From Novosphingobium sp. (GTDB lineage Bacteria; Pseudomonadota; Alphaproteobacteria; Sphingomonadales; Sphingomonadaceae), in NCBI RefSeq assembly GCF_027489515.1, contig NZ_JAIXZS010000101.1:1-64000 (forward strand): a stretch of 64,000 bases of DNA, given 5' to 3'. The notes below the pieces were generated by a model, which was not told the DNA's origin, ran no database searches, and saw nothing but the letters and a program-made list of their open reading frames with translations. Positions 57,249 through 64,000 of this stretch are shown one piece after another; within the stretch, counting starts at the first letter, position 1; every line of letters starts with the position of its first letter. A program made the position numbers and the translations under genes.

Positions 57249-58445
57249 TCAGGAAAGGCGGGTGCGGAAGTCCTCCCACGAAAAACGCTTCACGCATTCG
57301 AGCGCATCGGTCTCGCTGTCCCACAGCCAGATCGAGGGGAGCGGCACGCCGTTGAACGTCGTGGTCTTGACCATCGAGTAATGCGCCTGATCAAGAAAAG
57401 CGAAGCGTGCGCCCGGCTCAACAAGGCCGGGCTTGCGGTAATCGCCGATGACGTCACCGGCGAGGCAGGAGGGGCCGCCGAGGCGGACAGGAGCATCCCC
57501 TTCCCCGTCCTCATACTCATCGATCGGCAATTCGCCGAGCATAGCTGGCCGATAGGGCGCCTCGATCACATCGGGCATGTGGCAGGTCGCCGAAATGTCC
57601 GTGATGCCAAGCTGCATCCCGTTCCAGTGCGTATCGAGCACGGTGCCGACGAGAATGCCGGCGTCAAGCGCGACGGCTTCGCCCGGTTCAAGATAGATCT
57701 CGCAGCCGGTTTCGGCCTTAACCCCTTGAAGGAATGCGATAAGCTCGTCGCGCTGATAATCGGCGCGAGTGATGTGGTGGCCGCCGCCGAAGTTGAGCCA
57801 GGTGAGCTGGCCGAAGTACGGTTCAAGTCGGGGCTTCAACGCAGCCCAGGTGCGCTGCAGCGGCTCGAAGTCCTGCTCGCACAGCGTGTGGAAGTGGAGG
57901 CCGGAGACGCCTTCAAGATGCTCGGGGCGCAGCTGGTCGACCGGGAAGCCGAGGCGCGAATGCGGCGCACAGGGATCATAGCGCGGAACTTCACCTTCGG
58001 CGTGCAAAGGATTGATCCGCAAACCGATATCGAAGGGTTCACCCGCCGCGCGCGCAGCAGCGATCTCACCGGCAAAACGTGCGTGCTGACCGGGCGAATT
58101 GAAGATCACGTGGTCCGAATGCTGGAGGATTTCGGGCAGGTCCTCCGCCTTGTAGGCCGCACAGTAGGTCGCGATCTCGCCCGCGAAGTAATCGGCGGCG
58201 AGGCGGGCTTCCCACAGACCGGAGGTGCAGACGCCGTCGAGGTATTCGCCGATCAGCGGCGCAACCCGCCACATCGAAAACGCCTTGAGCGCAGCAAGGA
58301 CCTTGATCCCTGCCCGATCACGCACATCCGCAAGGATGCTCAGGTTTTGCCTGAGGCGCGCGGCATCGACCACGAAAGCAGGGCTATCCACGCGGCTGAG
58401 GTCGAAATGGGCAAAAGCGCCCGGATCGCCGGCTCTGGTTTCCAT
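57249..58445 (-). CDS. nspC: Carboxynorspermidine/carboxyspermidine decarboxylase
   Basis: Removes CO2 from carboxyspermidine to give spermidine. The 398-residue protein is of the alanine-racemase-fold PLP group: VLAALKAFSMW holds the PLP lysine, followed by SGLWEARLA, NPLHAEGEVPRYDPC, SRLGF, HFHTLCEQ, NFGGGHH and EPGEAVALDAG. It is separated from the dehydrogenase gene only by a DUF486 gene, forming an operon for the S-adenosylmethionine-independent spermidine pathway. Confidence 0.93.
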   Translation of the reverse strand: METRAGDPGAFAHFDLSRVDSPAFVVDAARLRQNLSILADVRDRAGIKVLAALKAFSMWRVAPLIGEYLDGVCTSGLWEARLAADYFAGEIATYCAAYKAEDLPEILQHSDHVIFNSPGQHARFAGEIAAARAAGEPFDIGLRINPLHAEGEVPRYDPCAPHSRLGFPVDQLRPEHLEGVSGLHFHTLCEQDFEPLQRTWAALKPRLEPYFGQLTWLNFGGGHHITRADYQRDELIAFLQGVKAETGCEIYLEPGEAVALDAGILVGTVLDTHWNGMQLGITDISATCHMPDVIEAPYRPAMLGELPIDEYEDGEGDAPVRLGGPSCLAGDVIGDYRKPGLVEPGARFAFLDQAHYSMVKTTTFNGVPLPSIWLWDSETDALECVKRFSWEDFRTRLS

Positions 58446-58458
58446 CGGTCCTGTTCCT

Positions 58459-58836
58459 TCACCCGAGCGGCGAGCGAAATACGAGCGCCGCGCCGGCTAC
58501 TATCAACACGAAGCCTGCAGCCTGCGACCAATTGGGCCGCACACCGAACAGGACATAGGCAACACCAATGAAGGTGACGAGGGTGATCGCCTCCTGCATC
58601 GTCTTCAACTGCGCCAGCGAATAGCGCTCCGCGCCGATCCGGTTGGCTGGAACTGCTAGCATGTATTCGAACAGCGCCAGCGCCCAACTCGATAGAACCG
58701 CGATCCACAGCGCCCGGTGCGGCGCCTTGAGGTGCGCGTACCAGGCAATGTTCATCACGATGTTGGAGCCAACCAGCAGCAGCGGCGGCAGCCAAAACGA
58801 TGTGGGCAGCAAATTAGAACTCCAGCGGCCCTTCAA
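58459..58836 (-). CDS. DMT/DUF486-family small membrane protein
   Basis: About 117-125 residues with four hydrophobic helices; LLLVGSNIVMNIAWYAHLK and YSLAQLKTMQEAITLVTF match DUF486 drug/metabolite-transporter-like proteins. The start is either ATG 58836, which overlaps the upstream gene by 23 bases, or TTG 58812 one base after its stop; the TTG fits homologue length better. It lies between two spermidine-pathway genes, so polyamine transport is possible but unproven. Confidence 0.8.
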   Translation of the reverse strand: MKGRWSSNLLPTSFWLPPLLLVGSNIVMNIAWYAHLKAPHRALWIAVLSSWALALFEYMLAVPANRIGAERYSLAQLKTMQEAITLVTFIGVAYVLFGVRPNWSQAAGFVLIVAGAALVFRSPLG

Positions 58837-60019
58837 GCTCCTTCACCTGCCAGGGCAGGCCGTGCTTGTTCAGCATGTCCATGTAGGGATCGGGATCGAA
58901 CTGTTCGATGTTGAACACGCCCGCACCGCCCCAGGTGCCGGTGACAAGCATCGCCGCGCCGATCATGGCAGGGACGCCGGTGGTGTAGCTGATCGCCTGA
59001 TTGCCAGTTTCGGCATAGGCCTCTTCGTGATCGCAGATGTTGTAGATGTAGAAGGTCTTCTGCACACCGTCCTTGAGGCCGGTTGCGATATCGCCGATGT
59101 TGGTCTTGCCCTTGGTCAGCGCACCGAGGCTGGCTGGCTCGGGCAGCACGGCCTTGAGGAACTGAAGGGGGACAATCTCCTTGCCCTCGTACATAACCGG
59201 ATCGATCCGCGTCATGCCGACGTTCTGAAGCACGGTGAGGTGCGTAATATAGGCATCGCCGAAGGTCATCCAGAAGCGGATGCGCTCGATCTCGGGCAGG
59301 TGATGCGCGAGGCTTTCGAGCTCCTCATGGTACATGAGGTACATGTTCTTGGGGCCGACGCCTTCGAAGTCGAAGGTCTGGCGGATGGTGAGCGCTGGCG
59401 TTTCGACCCATTCGCCCTTCTCCCAGCGCCGCGCAGGGGCGGTCACTTCTCGGATGTTGATTTCCGGGTTGAAGTTGGTGGCGAAGGGCTGGCCGTGATC
59501 GCCGCCATTGCAATCGAGGATGTCGAGCGTGCGGATCGTATCGAGCTTGTGCTTCTTGAGCCAAGTCGCAAAGACGCTGGTCACGCCCGGATCGAAGCCC
59601 GAGCCGAGCAGCGCGGTAAGGCCGGCGGCCTTGAAGCGCTCCTGATAGGCCCACTGCCACTTGTATTCGAACTTGGCCTCGTCGATCGGCTCGTAGTTCG
59701 CGGTGTCCATATAGTTGACCCCGGCGGCGAGGCAGGCCTCCATGATGTTGAGGTCCTGATAGGGCAGCGCAAGATTGACGACGAGCGCGGGGCGCAGCTC
59801 GTTCAGCAGCGCGGTCGTCGCGGCAACATCATCGGCATCGAGCTGATAGGTCGCGACATTGCGGCCCGTGCGCTCCTTCACCGAGGCAGCAATGGCGTCG
59901 CACTTTGCAAGCGTGCGGCTGGCAAGCGCGACCTCAGAGAAGATGTCGGGGTTCATCGCCATCTTGTGAACGGCAACCGAGCCGACGCCGCCTGCGCCGA
60001 TAACGAGGACTTTGGCCAT
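58814..60019 (-). CDS. Carboxynorspermidine/carboxyspermidine dehydrogenase
   Basis: The 401-residue protein is a saccharopine-dehydrogenase-family enzyme: KVLVIGAGGVGSVAVHKMA, VVNLALPYQDLNIMEACL and LLGSGFDPGVTSVFATWL. With nspC downstream it fits reductive condensation of putrescine and aspartate semialdehyde to carboxyspermidine. It is the first gene of the transcript that continues through DUF486 and nspC. Homospermidine-type alternatives are less likely because of the decarboxylase partner. Confidence 0.9.
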   Translation of the reverse strand: MAKVLVIGAGGVGSVAVHKMAMNPDIFSEVALASRTLAKCDAIAASVKERTGRNVATYQLDADDVAATTALLNELRPALVVNLALPYQDLNIMEACLAAGVNYMDTANYEPIDEAKFEYKWQWAYQERFKAAGLTALLGSGFDPGVTSVFATWLKKHKLDTIRTLDILDCNGGDHGQPFATNFNPEINIREVTAPARRWEKGEWVETPALTIRQTFDFEGVGPKNMYLMYHEELESLAHHLPEIERIRFWMTFGDAYITHLTVLQNVGMTRIDPVMYEGKEIVPLQFLKAVLPEPASLGALTKGKTNIGDIATGLKDGVQKTFYIYNICDHEEAYAETGNQAISYTTGVPAMIGAAMLVTGTWGGAGVFNIEQFDPDPYMDMLNKHGLPWQVKELEGPLEF

Positions 60020-60086
60020 CAGGACACTCCAAAACCAGTCTGCGCGCGCTCCCGCGCTGGCGCATCGAAAGCAGCGCCTTTAGGGT

Positions 60087-61091
60087 ATGGGCATGACAAA
60101 CCCAAGTCCCGAAATCACCCCTGCCCCCGAGGCCCGTCTACCAACCCGCGAGGGCGTGCTCCGCGCTGCCGACAAGATCGCCGCGCTGGTGCCGCGAACC
60201 CCGCTGCTGCCGCTGGAATTGCCGGACGGCGCAACGGTCTGGTGCAAGGCGGAATGCCTGCAGCCGGTGGGCGCGTTCAAGATCCGCGGCGCGTGGCACC
60301 GTCTGACCGATCTGAGCGAGGACGAGCGTACACGCGGCGTAGTAGCGGTCTCGAGCGGCAACCATGCGCAAGGCGTCGCCTGGGCCGCACGGCGGCTGGG
60401 CATTGCCGCCACCATCGTGATGCCGTCCGACGCGCCAGCGGTGAAGCTGAACGAGACGCGGCGGCTTGGCGCCGAAGTGGTGCCTTATGAGCGGATGACC
60501 CAGTCGCGCGACGCCATAGCGGCAGAGATCTGCGCCGAGCGCGGGTCAGTCCTCGTCCATGCCTATGGCGATCCTTGGGTGATCGAGGGACAGGGCAGCG
60601 CCGGGATCGAACTGGCCAGCCAGATGGAATGCTTCGCGGGCGGCGGGCCAACGCGGATCGTGACGCCCTGCGCTGGCGGCGGCCTTGCTTCAGGCCTGGC
60701 GCTTGCCTGCCCGGAGGCGGAGGTCGTACCGGTTGAACCGGAGGGTTGGGACGATGTTCGGCGCAGCCTGGCAGGCGGCGCGATTGTGACCGTCGGCGCC
60801 AATCCGCCAACAACGGCATGTGATGCGCTGCAGGCGCTGACAACGTTCCCGATCAACTTTGCCGTCATGACGTCACACGGCATGCAAGGGCAGGCCGTGA
60901 GCGAGGCCGAGGTGCGCGCGGCGCAGGCCTATGCCTTTGCCAAGCTGCGTCTGGTGGTCGAGCCGGGCGGTGCGGCAGCGCTGGCAGCCGTTCTGGCGGG
61001 CAAGGTGCCGGCGGACGGGCGCACGGCAGTCATCCTATCGGGCGGGAACGTTGATCCAGCGGCCTTTGCGCGGGTGATCGCGGACAATTGA
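60087..61091 (+). CDS. Threonine/serine dehydratase (PLP-dependent)
   Basis: The 334-residue fold-type II PLP enzyme has the lysine in PVGAFKIRGAW near residue 65, SSGNHAQGVAWAA and the phosphate loop CAGGGLASG, then GGNVDPAAFA near the C terminus. It lacks the C-terminal ACT-like regulatory domain of biosynthetic IlvA, so it is more like catabolic threonine deaminase or serine racemase. ATG 60093 is an alternative start. Confidence 0.92.
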   Translation: MGMTNPSPEITPAPEARLPTREGVLRAADKIAALVPRTPLLPLELPDGATVWCKAECLQPVGAFKIRGAWHRLTDLSEDERTRGVVAVSSGNHAQGVAWAARRLGIAATIVMPSDAPAVKLNETRRLGAEVVPYERMTQSRDAIAAEICAERGSVLVHAYGDPWVIEGQGSAGIELASQMECFAGGGPTRIVTPCAGGGLASGLALACPEAEVVPVEPEGWDDVRRSLAGGAIVTVGANPPTTACDALQALTTFPINFAVMTSHGMQGQAVSEAEVRAAQAYAFAKLRLVVEPGGAAALAAVLAGKVPADGRTAVILSGGNVDPAAFARVIADN

Positions 61092-61103
61092 TCGGTTGCA
61101 TTT

Positions 61104-61118
61104 GACAATCGAATTGTC
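61104..61118. promoter_or_regulatory. Palindrome in MAPEG gene promoter
   Basis: GACAAT-CGA-ATTGTC is a perfect 6+3+6 palindrome overlapping a TTGACA (61102-61107) that may be a -35 element. A second GACAATTG lies at 61083-61090. A repressor could act here. No clear -10 was found. Confidence 0.4.
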
Positions 61119-61159
61119 GCTGTTCACCTTGATCTTAACAATAATCGGGGGTGTTAGCG

Positions 61160-61600
61160 ATGACGGGAATGGAAATCCTGAAGCCGGTGGTAGCGCTGGC
61201 GGCGTGGACGATGATGATGTGGGTGTGGATGTATGCCACCCGCATTCCTGCGATAACGGCGCTGCCCAAGTCGGATGATCCGAATGCCGATATAGGCTGG
61301 ACTGGCGCCAAACTGGAAGCATTGCTTGCGCCGAACATCCAGTGGAAAGCCCATAATTACAACCACCTGCATGAAGCTCCTACGGTTTTCTATGCTGTGG
61401 CGCTGGTCCTCGCGCTGATCGGTCAGGGCGACGGTGTGAATCTGATGATCGCGTGGGCCTATGTTGCCCTGCGCGTGGTGCACTCGATCTTCCAGTCAAC
61501 CGTGAACAAGGTCGCGCCGCGCTTTGCCCTCTTTACGCTTTCCAGCGTCGCGCTGATGGCCCTGATCCTGCACGCCGCGATGGCGGTATTCACGGCCTGA
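61160..61600 (+). CDS. MAPEG-family membrane protein
   Basis: The ATG at 61160, eight bases after GGGGG, gives 146 residues; GTG 61151 is an alternative. Four helices and the signature WKAHNYNHLHEAPTVFYAVA mark the MAPEG family of membrane glutathione transferases. ALRVVHSIFQSTVNKVAPRF is the conserved third-helix region. Bacterial substrates are unknown. Its stop overlaps the convergent methyltransferase by 11 bases. Confidence 0.9.
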   Translation: MTGMEILKPVVALAAWTMMMWVWMYATRIPAITALPKSDDPNADIGWTGAKLEALLAPNIQWKAHNYNHLHEAPTVFYAVALVLALIGQGDGVNLMIAWAYVALRVVHSIFQSTVNKVAPRFALFTLSSVALMALILHAAMAVFTA

Positions 61601-62795
61601 CGAACAGGCTCGCCAGTTCGACGTGGGTGGACCAGCGGAACTGGCCCACCGGCACGAGCCCGGCGAGCCGGTAGCCGCCTTCGATCAACGTCACGGCATC
61701 TTTGGCCCAGCTTGCTGGATTGCAGCTGACATAGACGATCCGCGGGACGACCGAGGTGGCGAGTTGCAGGACCTGTTCGCGCGCGCCGGCGCGGGGTGGA
61801 TCGAGCAGGACTGCGGCAAAGCGATCAAGCTCGGCCTTTTGCAGCGGATTGCGGAACAGGTCGCGGTGGAGCGCGTGGACCGGCCTGCCGTGCATCCGGG
61901 CAGCGGATTGGCAGGCCATATGCGCATCACGCGCAGCCTCGACCGCAAGGACCTTGGTCCCCGGCCCTGCCAATGCAAAGGCAAACGTTCCGAGACCGGA
62001 GAAGAGATCGGCAACCGTGGCGGCGCCTTCTAGCCAGCCTTGCGCCGCGGCGACGAGGGCGTTCTCGCCATCGCGTGTCGCTTGCAGAAACGCCCCCGGC
62101 GGCAGGCCAACCGGCACACCGCCAAGCGTTACCGTAACCGGATCGGGTTCCCACACCGCTTCCGGCCCATCACCCTGGTTTAGCGTCAGCCGGGCAATGC
62201 CGTTGTCGCGCGCGAAATCGAGTAGAGCCTCGGTCTGGGCCAGGCCTTCCATCCTGATTCCGGCCATATCGACAGTCGGTCCCTGGTCGGCCAGTGTCAG
62301 AGCGACATCGGCGGCGAGGCTACGTTCGCTGCGCGCCTCGAGCAGGCGCCGCAGAGGCCCGACAAGCGCGGCCAGTTCGGGCGCAAGGACCGGGCATTCC
62401 CTAAGATCCACGATCTTGTGCGAGCCAGCCTCGCGAAAGCCGATGACGACCCGCTTGCCGATGGCCTGGGCGTGCAGCGTGGCACGGCGGCGCGTGGCGG
62501 GTGGTGAAAGGTGTGCCGGCGCGACCTCGCCCGGATCAAGCCCCTGCCCTCGTGCAGCGCCTTCGACCCGGCCGCCGACATAGGCTGCCAGCGCGGCTTC
62601 CGAGAGATGCTGGAGCTGGCAGCCGCCGCAAGCCGGAAAGTGGCGGCATGACGGCGCGGCATGGTCCGGCCCGTGGGTCAGCCTGCCGTCTGCCTCCAGA
62701 ACGTCACCCGGCGCAGCGAGCGCAACGTAACGTCCATCGACGGTCTGGCCTTCGCCTTTGGCGGCAACGCGGATGATAAGGCCGGGGTTCGTCAT
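61590..62795 (-). CDS. RNA (uracil-5-)-methyltransferase, RumA/TrmA family
   Basis: The 401-residue protein has an iron-sulfur cluster motif CRHFPACGGCQLQHL near residue 50. The methyltransferase domain has LQATRDGENALV, DLFSGLGTFAFALA, LLDPPRAGA and the catalytic cysteine in VYVSCNPAS. It methylates a uridine of rRNA (RlmC/RlmD group) or tRNA; which one needs alignment. Its start overlaps the nnrDE stop by four bases. Confidence 0.92.
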   Translation of the reverse strand: MTNPGLIIRVAAKGEGQTVDGRYVALAAPGDVLEADGRLTHGPDHAAPSCRHFPACGGCQLQHLSEAALAAYVGGRVEGAARGQGLDPGEVAPAHLSPPATRRRATLHAQAIGKRVVIGFREAGSHKIVDLRECPVLAPELAALVGPLRRLLEARSERSLAADVALTLADQGPTVDMAGIRMEGLAQTEALLDFARDNGIARLTLNQGDGPEAVWEPDPVTVTLGGVPVGLPPGAFLQATRDGENALVAAAQGWLEGAATVADLFSGLGTFAFALAGPGTKVLAVEAARDAHMACQSAARMHGRPVHALHRDLFRNPLQKAELDRFAAVLLDPPRAGAREQVLQLATSVVPRIVYVSCNPASWAKDAVTLIEGGYRLAGLVPVGQFRWSTHVELASLFVRP

Positions 62796-64000
62796 GAGAG
62801 CGCGGCGCTTAGGGCATAACCCGTAGCAGCCGCAAGGTCTCCGGCGGTAAATGCAGGTCCGCAGTGCCGCGCGGCCTCGCCATGGATCCAGAGGCCTTCC
62901 TGCGCGGCAAGGAACGCGTCGCCATGGACGGCAAGGCGGCTGGCGATGATCCCGGCAAGCACGTCGCCGCTGCCGGCAACAGATAGCCAGGCCGAAGGGC
63001 GTGGCGAAACCGTTACCGCACCGCCGGGGCTGGCGATCAGACTGTCGGCACCCTTGAGGAGGACAATGGCCTGCGCAGCTTGCGCCAGAGCCGCCGCACG
63101 GGCGCGGCGGGTGCCCTTGCCGGGCAGGCCGAAGGCGGTTTCCAGCGCTGCCATTTCGCCCTCATGCGGCGTCAGGACGCGCGGGGCGGTGCCTGGGCTG
63201 TCCGGACGCAACAGCACGAGCGCATCGGCGTCAATCACGACCGGGCGATCCGCGGCCAGCGCGGCGGTGAGGCGCGCAGCAGCCTCGGCGTCCCGGCCCA
63301 GCCCGGGGCCAACGAGGATTGCCGCAAGCCTCGGATCGCCAAGAGCGCCAAGTCCTGTGACGTCACAGACCAGCGATGGCGGGACGCCCTCAGGCCGCGT
63401 GGGGGCCAGCAGCTTCACATAGCCCGCACCGGAGCGCTGCGCGGCTTCGGCGCAAAGCAAGGCCGCGCCGGGCATGGCCCCGGCGACCACGGCCAGCAGG
63501 CCCCGTCGATATTTGTGAGCATCAGCCGCGGGCGGCGTGATAGATGGCTTGCCGAGCACTCTCGCCGCGCCCGGCACCGCTGCCACGCCGATATCGACAA
63601 GCCGCAGCGCGCCCATCAGCGGCGCAGCGGGCATCGCAAAATGCGCGTGCTTCCACGCACCCAGTGCAACGGTGACGTCAAACGCTGGAAGGCCGGGATT
63701 GAGCACTGCGCCGCTATCGGCCTCGATCCCGCTGGGAAGATCTGCAGCGATGCGCAAGGAATGGCTTTCGGCAAGGCCTGTCAGCAGCGCGAACAGGTCG
63801 TCCGGCAAGGGCCGTGAAAGGCCGCTGCCGAACAGGCAATCCAGCAGCACATCCCCGCGCGGCAAGAAGCCCGGGCCGTGTACTTCGCCCTTGTAGAGCG
63901 AACATGCCGTCATGGCCTCGGGTGTAGTCGGCGCGCGCGCGGCGATCACGTTCACGGAGACACCGTGCTCCATCAGGTGCCGCGCCGCAACGTAACCGTC
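62792..64000 (-). CDS. nnr: Bifunctional NAD(P)H-hydrate epimerase/dehydratase, N terminus cut by window edge
   Basis: Repairs hydrated NAD(P)H. The visible part starts within the epimerase domain (GYVAARHLMEHG at the edge, continuing DVLLDCLFGSGLSRPL and DLPSGIEADSG). The ADP-dependent dehydratase domain follows with KYRRGLLAVVAGAMPGAALL, VIDADALVLL, LTPHEGEMA and SVAGSGDVLAGI. The reading frame is open to base 64000, so the start lies outside. It is co-transcribed with the RNA methyltransferase. Confidence 0.94.
   Translation of the reverse strand, partial: DGYVAARHLMEHGVSVNVIAARAPTTPEAMTACSLYKGEVHGPGFLPRGDVLLDCLFGSGLSRPLPDDLFALLTGLAESHSLRIAADLPSGIEADSGAVLNPGLPAFDVTVALGAWKHAHFAMPAAPLMGALRLVDIGVAAVPGAARVLGKPSITPPAADAHKYRRGLLAVVAGAMPGAALLCAEAAQRSGAGYVKLLAPTRPEGVPPSLVCDVTGLGALGDPRLAAILVGPGLGRDAEAAARLTAALAADRPVVIDADALVLLRPDSPGTAPRVLTPHEGEMAALETAFGLPGKGTRRARAAALAQAAQAIVLLKGADSLIASPGGAVTVSPRPSAWLSVAGSGDVLAGIIASRLAVHGDAFLAAQEGLWIHGEAARHCGPAFTAGDLAAATGYALSAALS

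Noticed and set aside
61102..61130. TTGACA as a complete sigma-70 promoter for the MAPEG gene
   Set aside because: No acceptable -10 element lies 16-18 bases downstream, so only the palindrome was reported.

Overview
The window is high-GC chromosomal DNA (about two thirds G+C by eye) from an alphaproteobacterium, most likely a sphingomonad close to Novosphingobium. The indicators are a three-gene (split alpha) pnt transhydrogenase with an aa3-type oxidase subunit IV gene, a CcrM-type GANTC methyltransferase, C4-pathway 5-aminolevulinate synthase, a crtY-crtI-crtB carotenoid cluster, a large TonB-dependent receptor and the carboxyspermidine polyamine route. Species cannot be fixed from the sequence alone. 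I see no rRNA, tRNA, CRISPR array, transposase, integrase or phage gene. Both ends cut genes: pntB on the left and the NAD(P)H-hydrate repair gene on the right.

Layout. 1-2301: energy operon (oxidase subunit IV small gene, pntAA, pntAB, pntB; minus strand). 2459-5919: an NtrC-like regulator with eroded AAA+ motifs, an SDR and a family III CoA-transferase. 5900-9176: minus-strand housekeeping run rnhB, ccrM, a 39-codon ORF, folP; the ccrM leader holds eight GANTC sites in about 150 bp. 9175-14442: PQQ-type sugar dehydrogenase, HAD phosphatase, dapD, a DoxX-like protein, PhnA-like protein, a cystatin-like lipoprotein and several small proteins. 14591-16655: thiC behind a TPP riboswitch. 16781-20915: a cytochrome P450 and a flavin monooxygenase convergent with a Baeyer-Villiger-type monooxygenase.

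21398-30534 is the most distinctive region. crtY, crtI, a LOG-family gene and crtB run rightward and meet a leftward crtD-like desaturase plus a multi-pass membrane protein. From the shared divergent promoter a second P450 and an ATP-grasp enzyme run rightward. That promoter carries an 18-base match to the PpsR/CrtJ operator. The standard carotenoid genes are recognisable; the P450, ATP-grasp, membrane protein and LOG gene suggest an unusual modified carotenoid or a co-regulated product.

30659-35502: a membrane cytochrome b with a Tat-exported molybdopterin enzyme, two reductases behind a 10+1+10 palindrome, and glutathione reductase. 35668-48841: mostly housekeeping (aspartyl protease, pgi, lepB, rnc, era, topA, dprA, plsY, murI). 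48868-54339: a metallo-beta-lactamase-fold protein, hemA, and a TonB receptor facing hemA across a bidirectional terminator. 54574-60019: ornithine decarboxylase, a serine hydrolase, carboxynorspermidine decarboxylase, a DUF486 protein and a carboxynorspermidine dehydrogenase, which together would make spermidine without S-adenosylmethionine decarboxylase. 60087-64000: threonine dehydratase, a MAPEG protein, an rRNA uracil methyltransferase and the start-truncated nnrDE.

Identifications rest on reading translated motifs, not on searches. Start codons are stated as choices where they are ambiguous.
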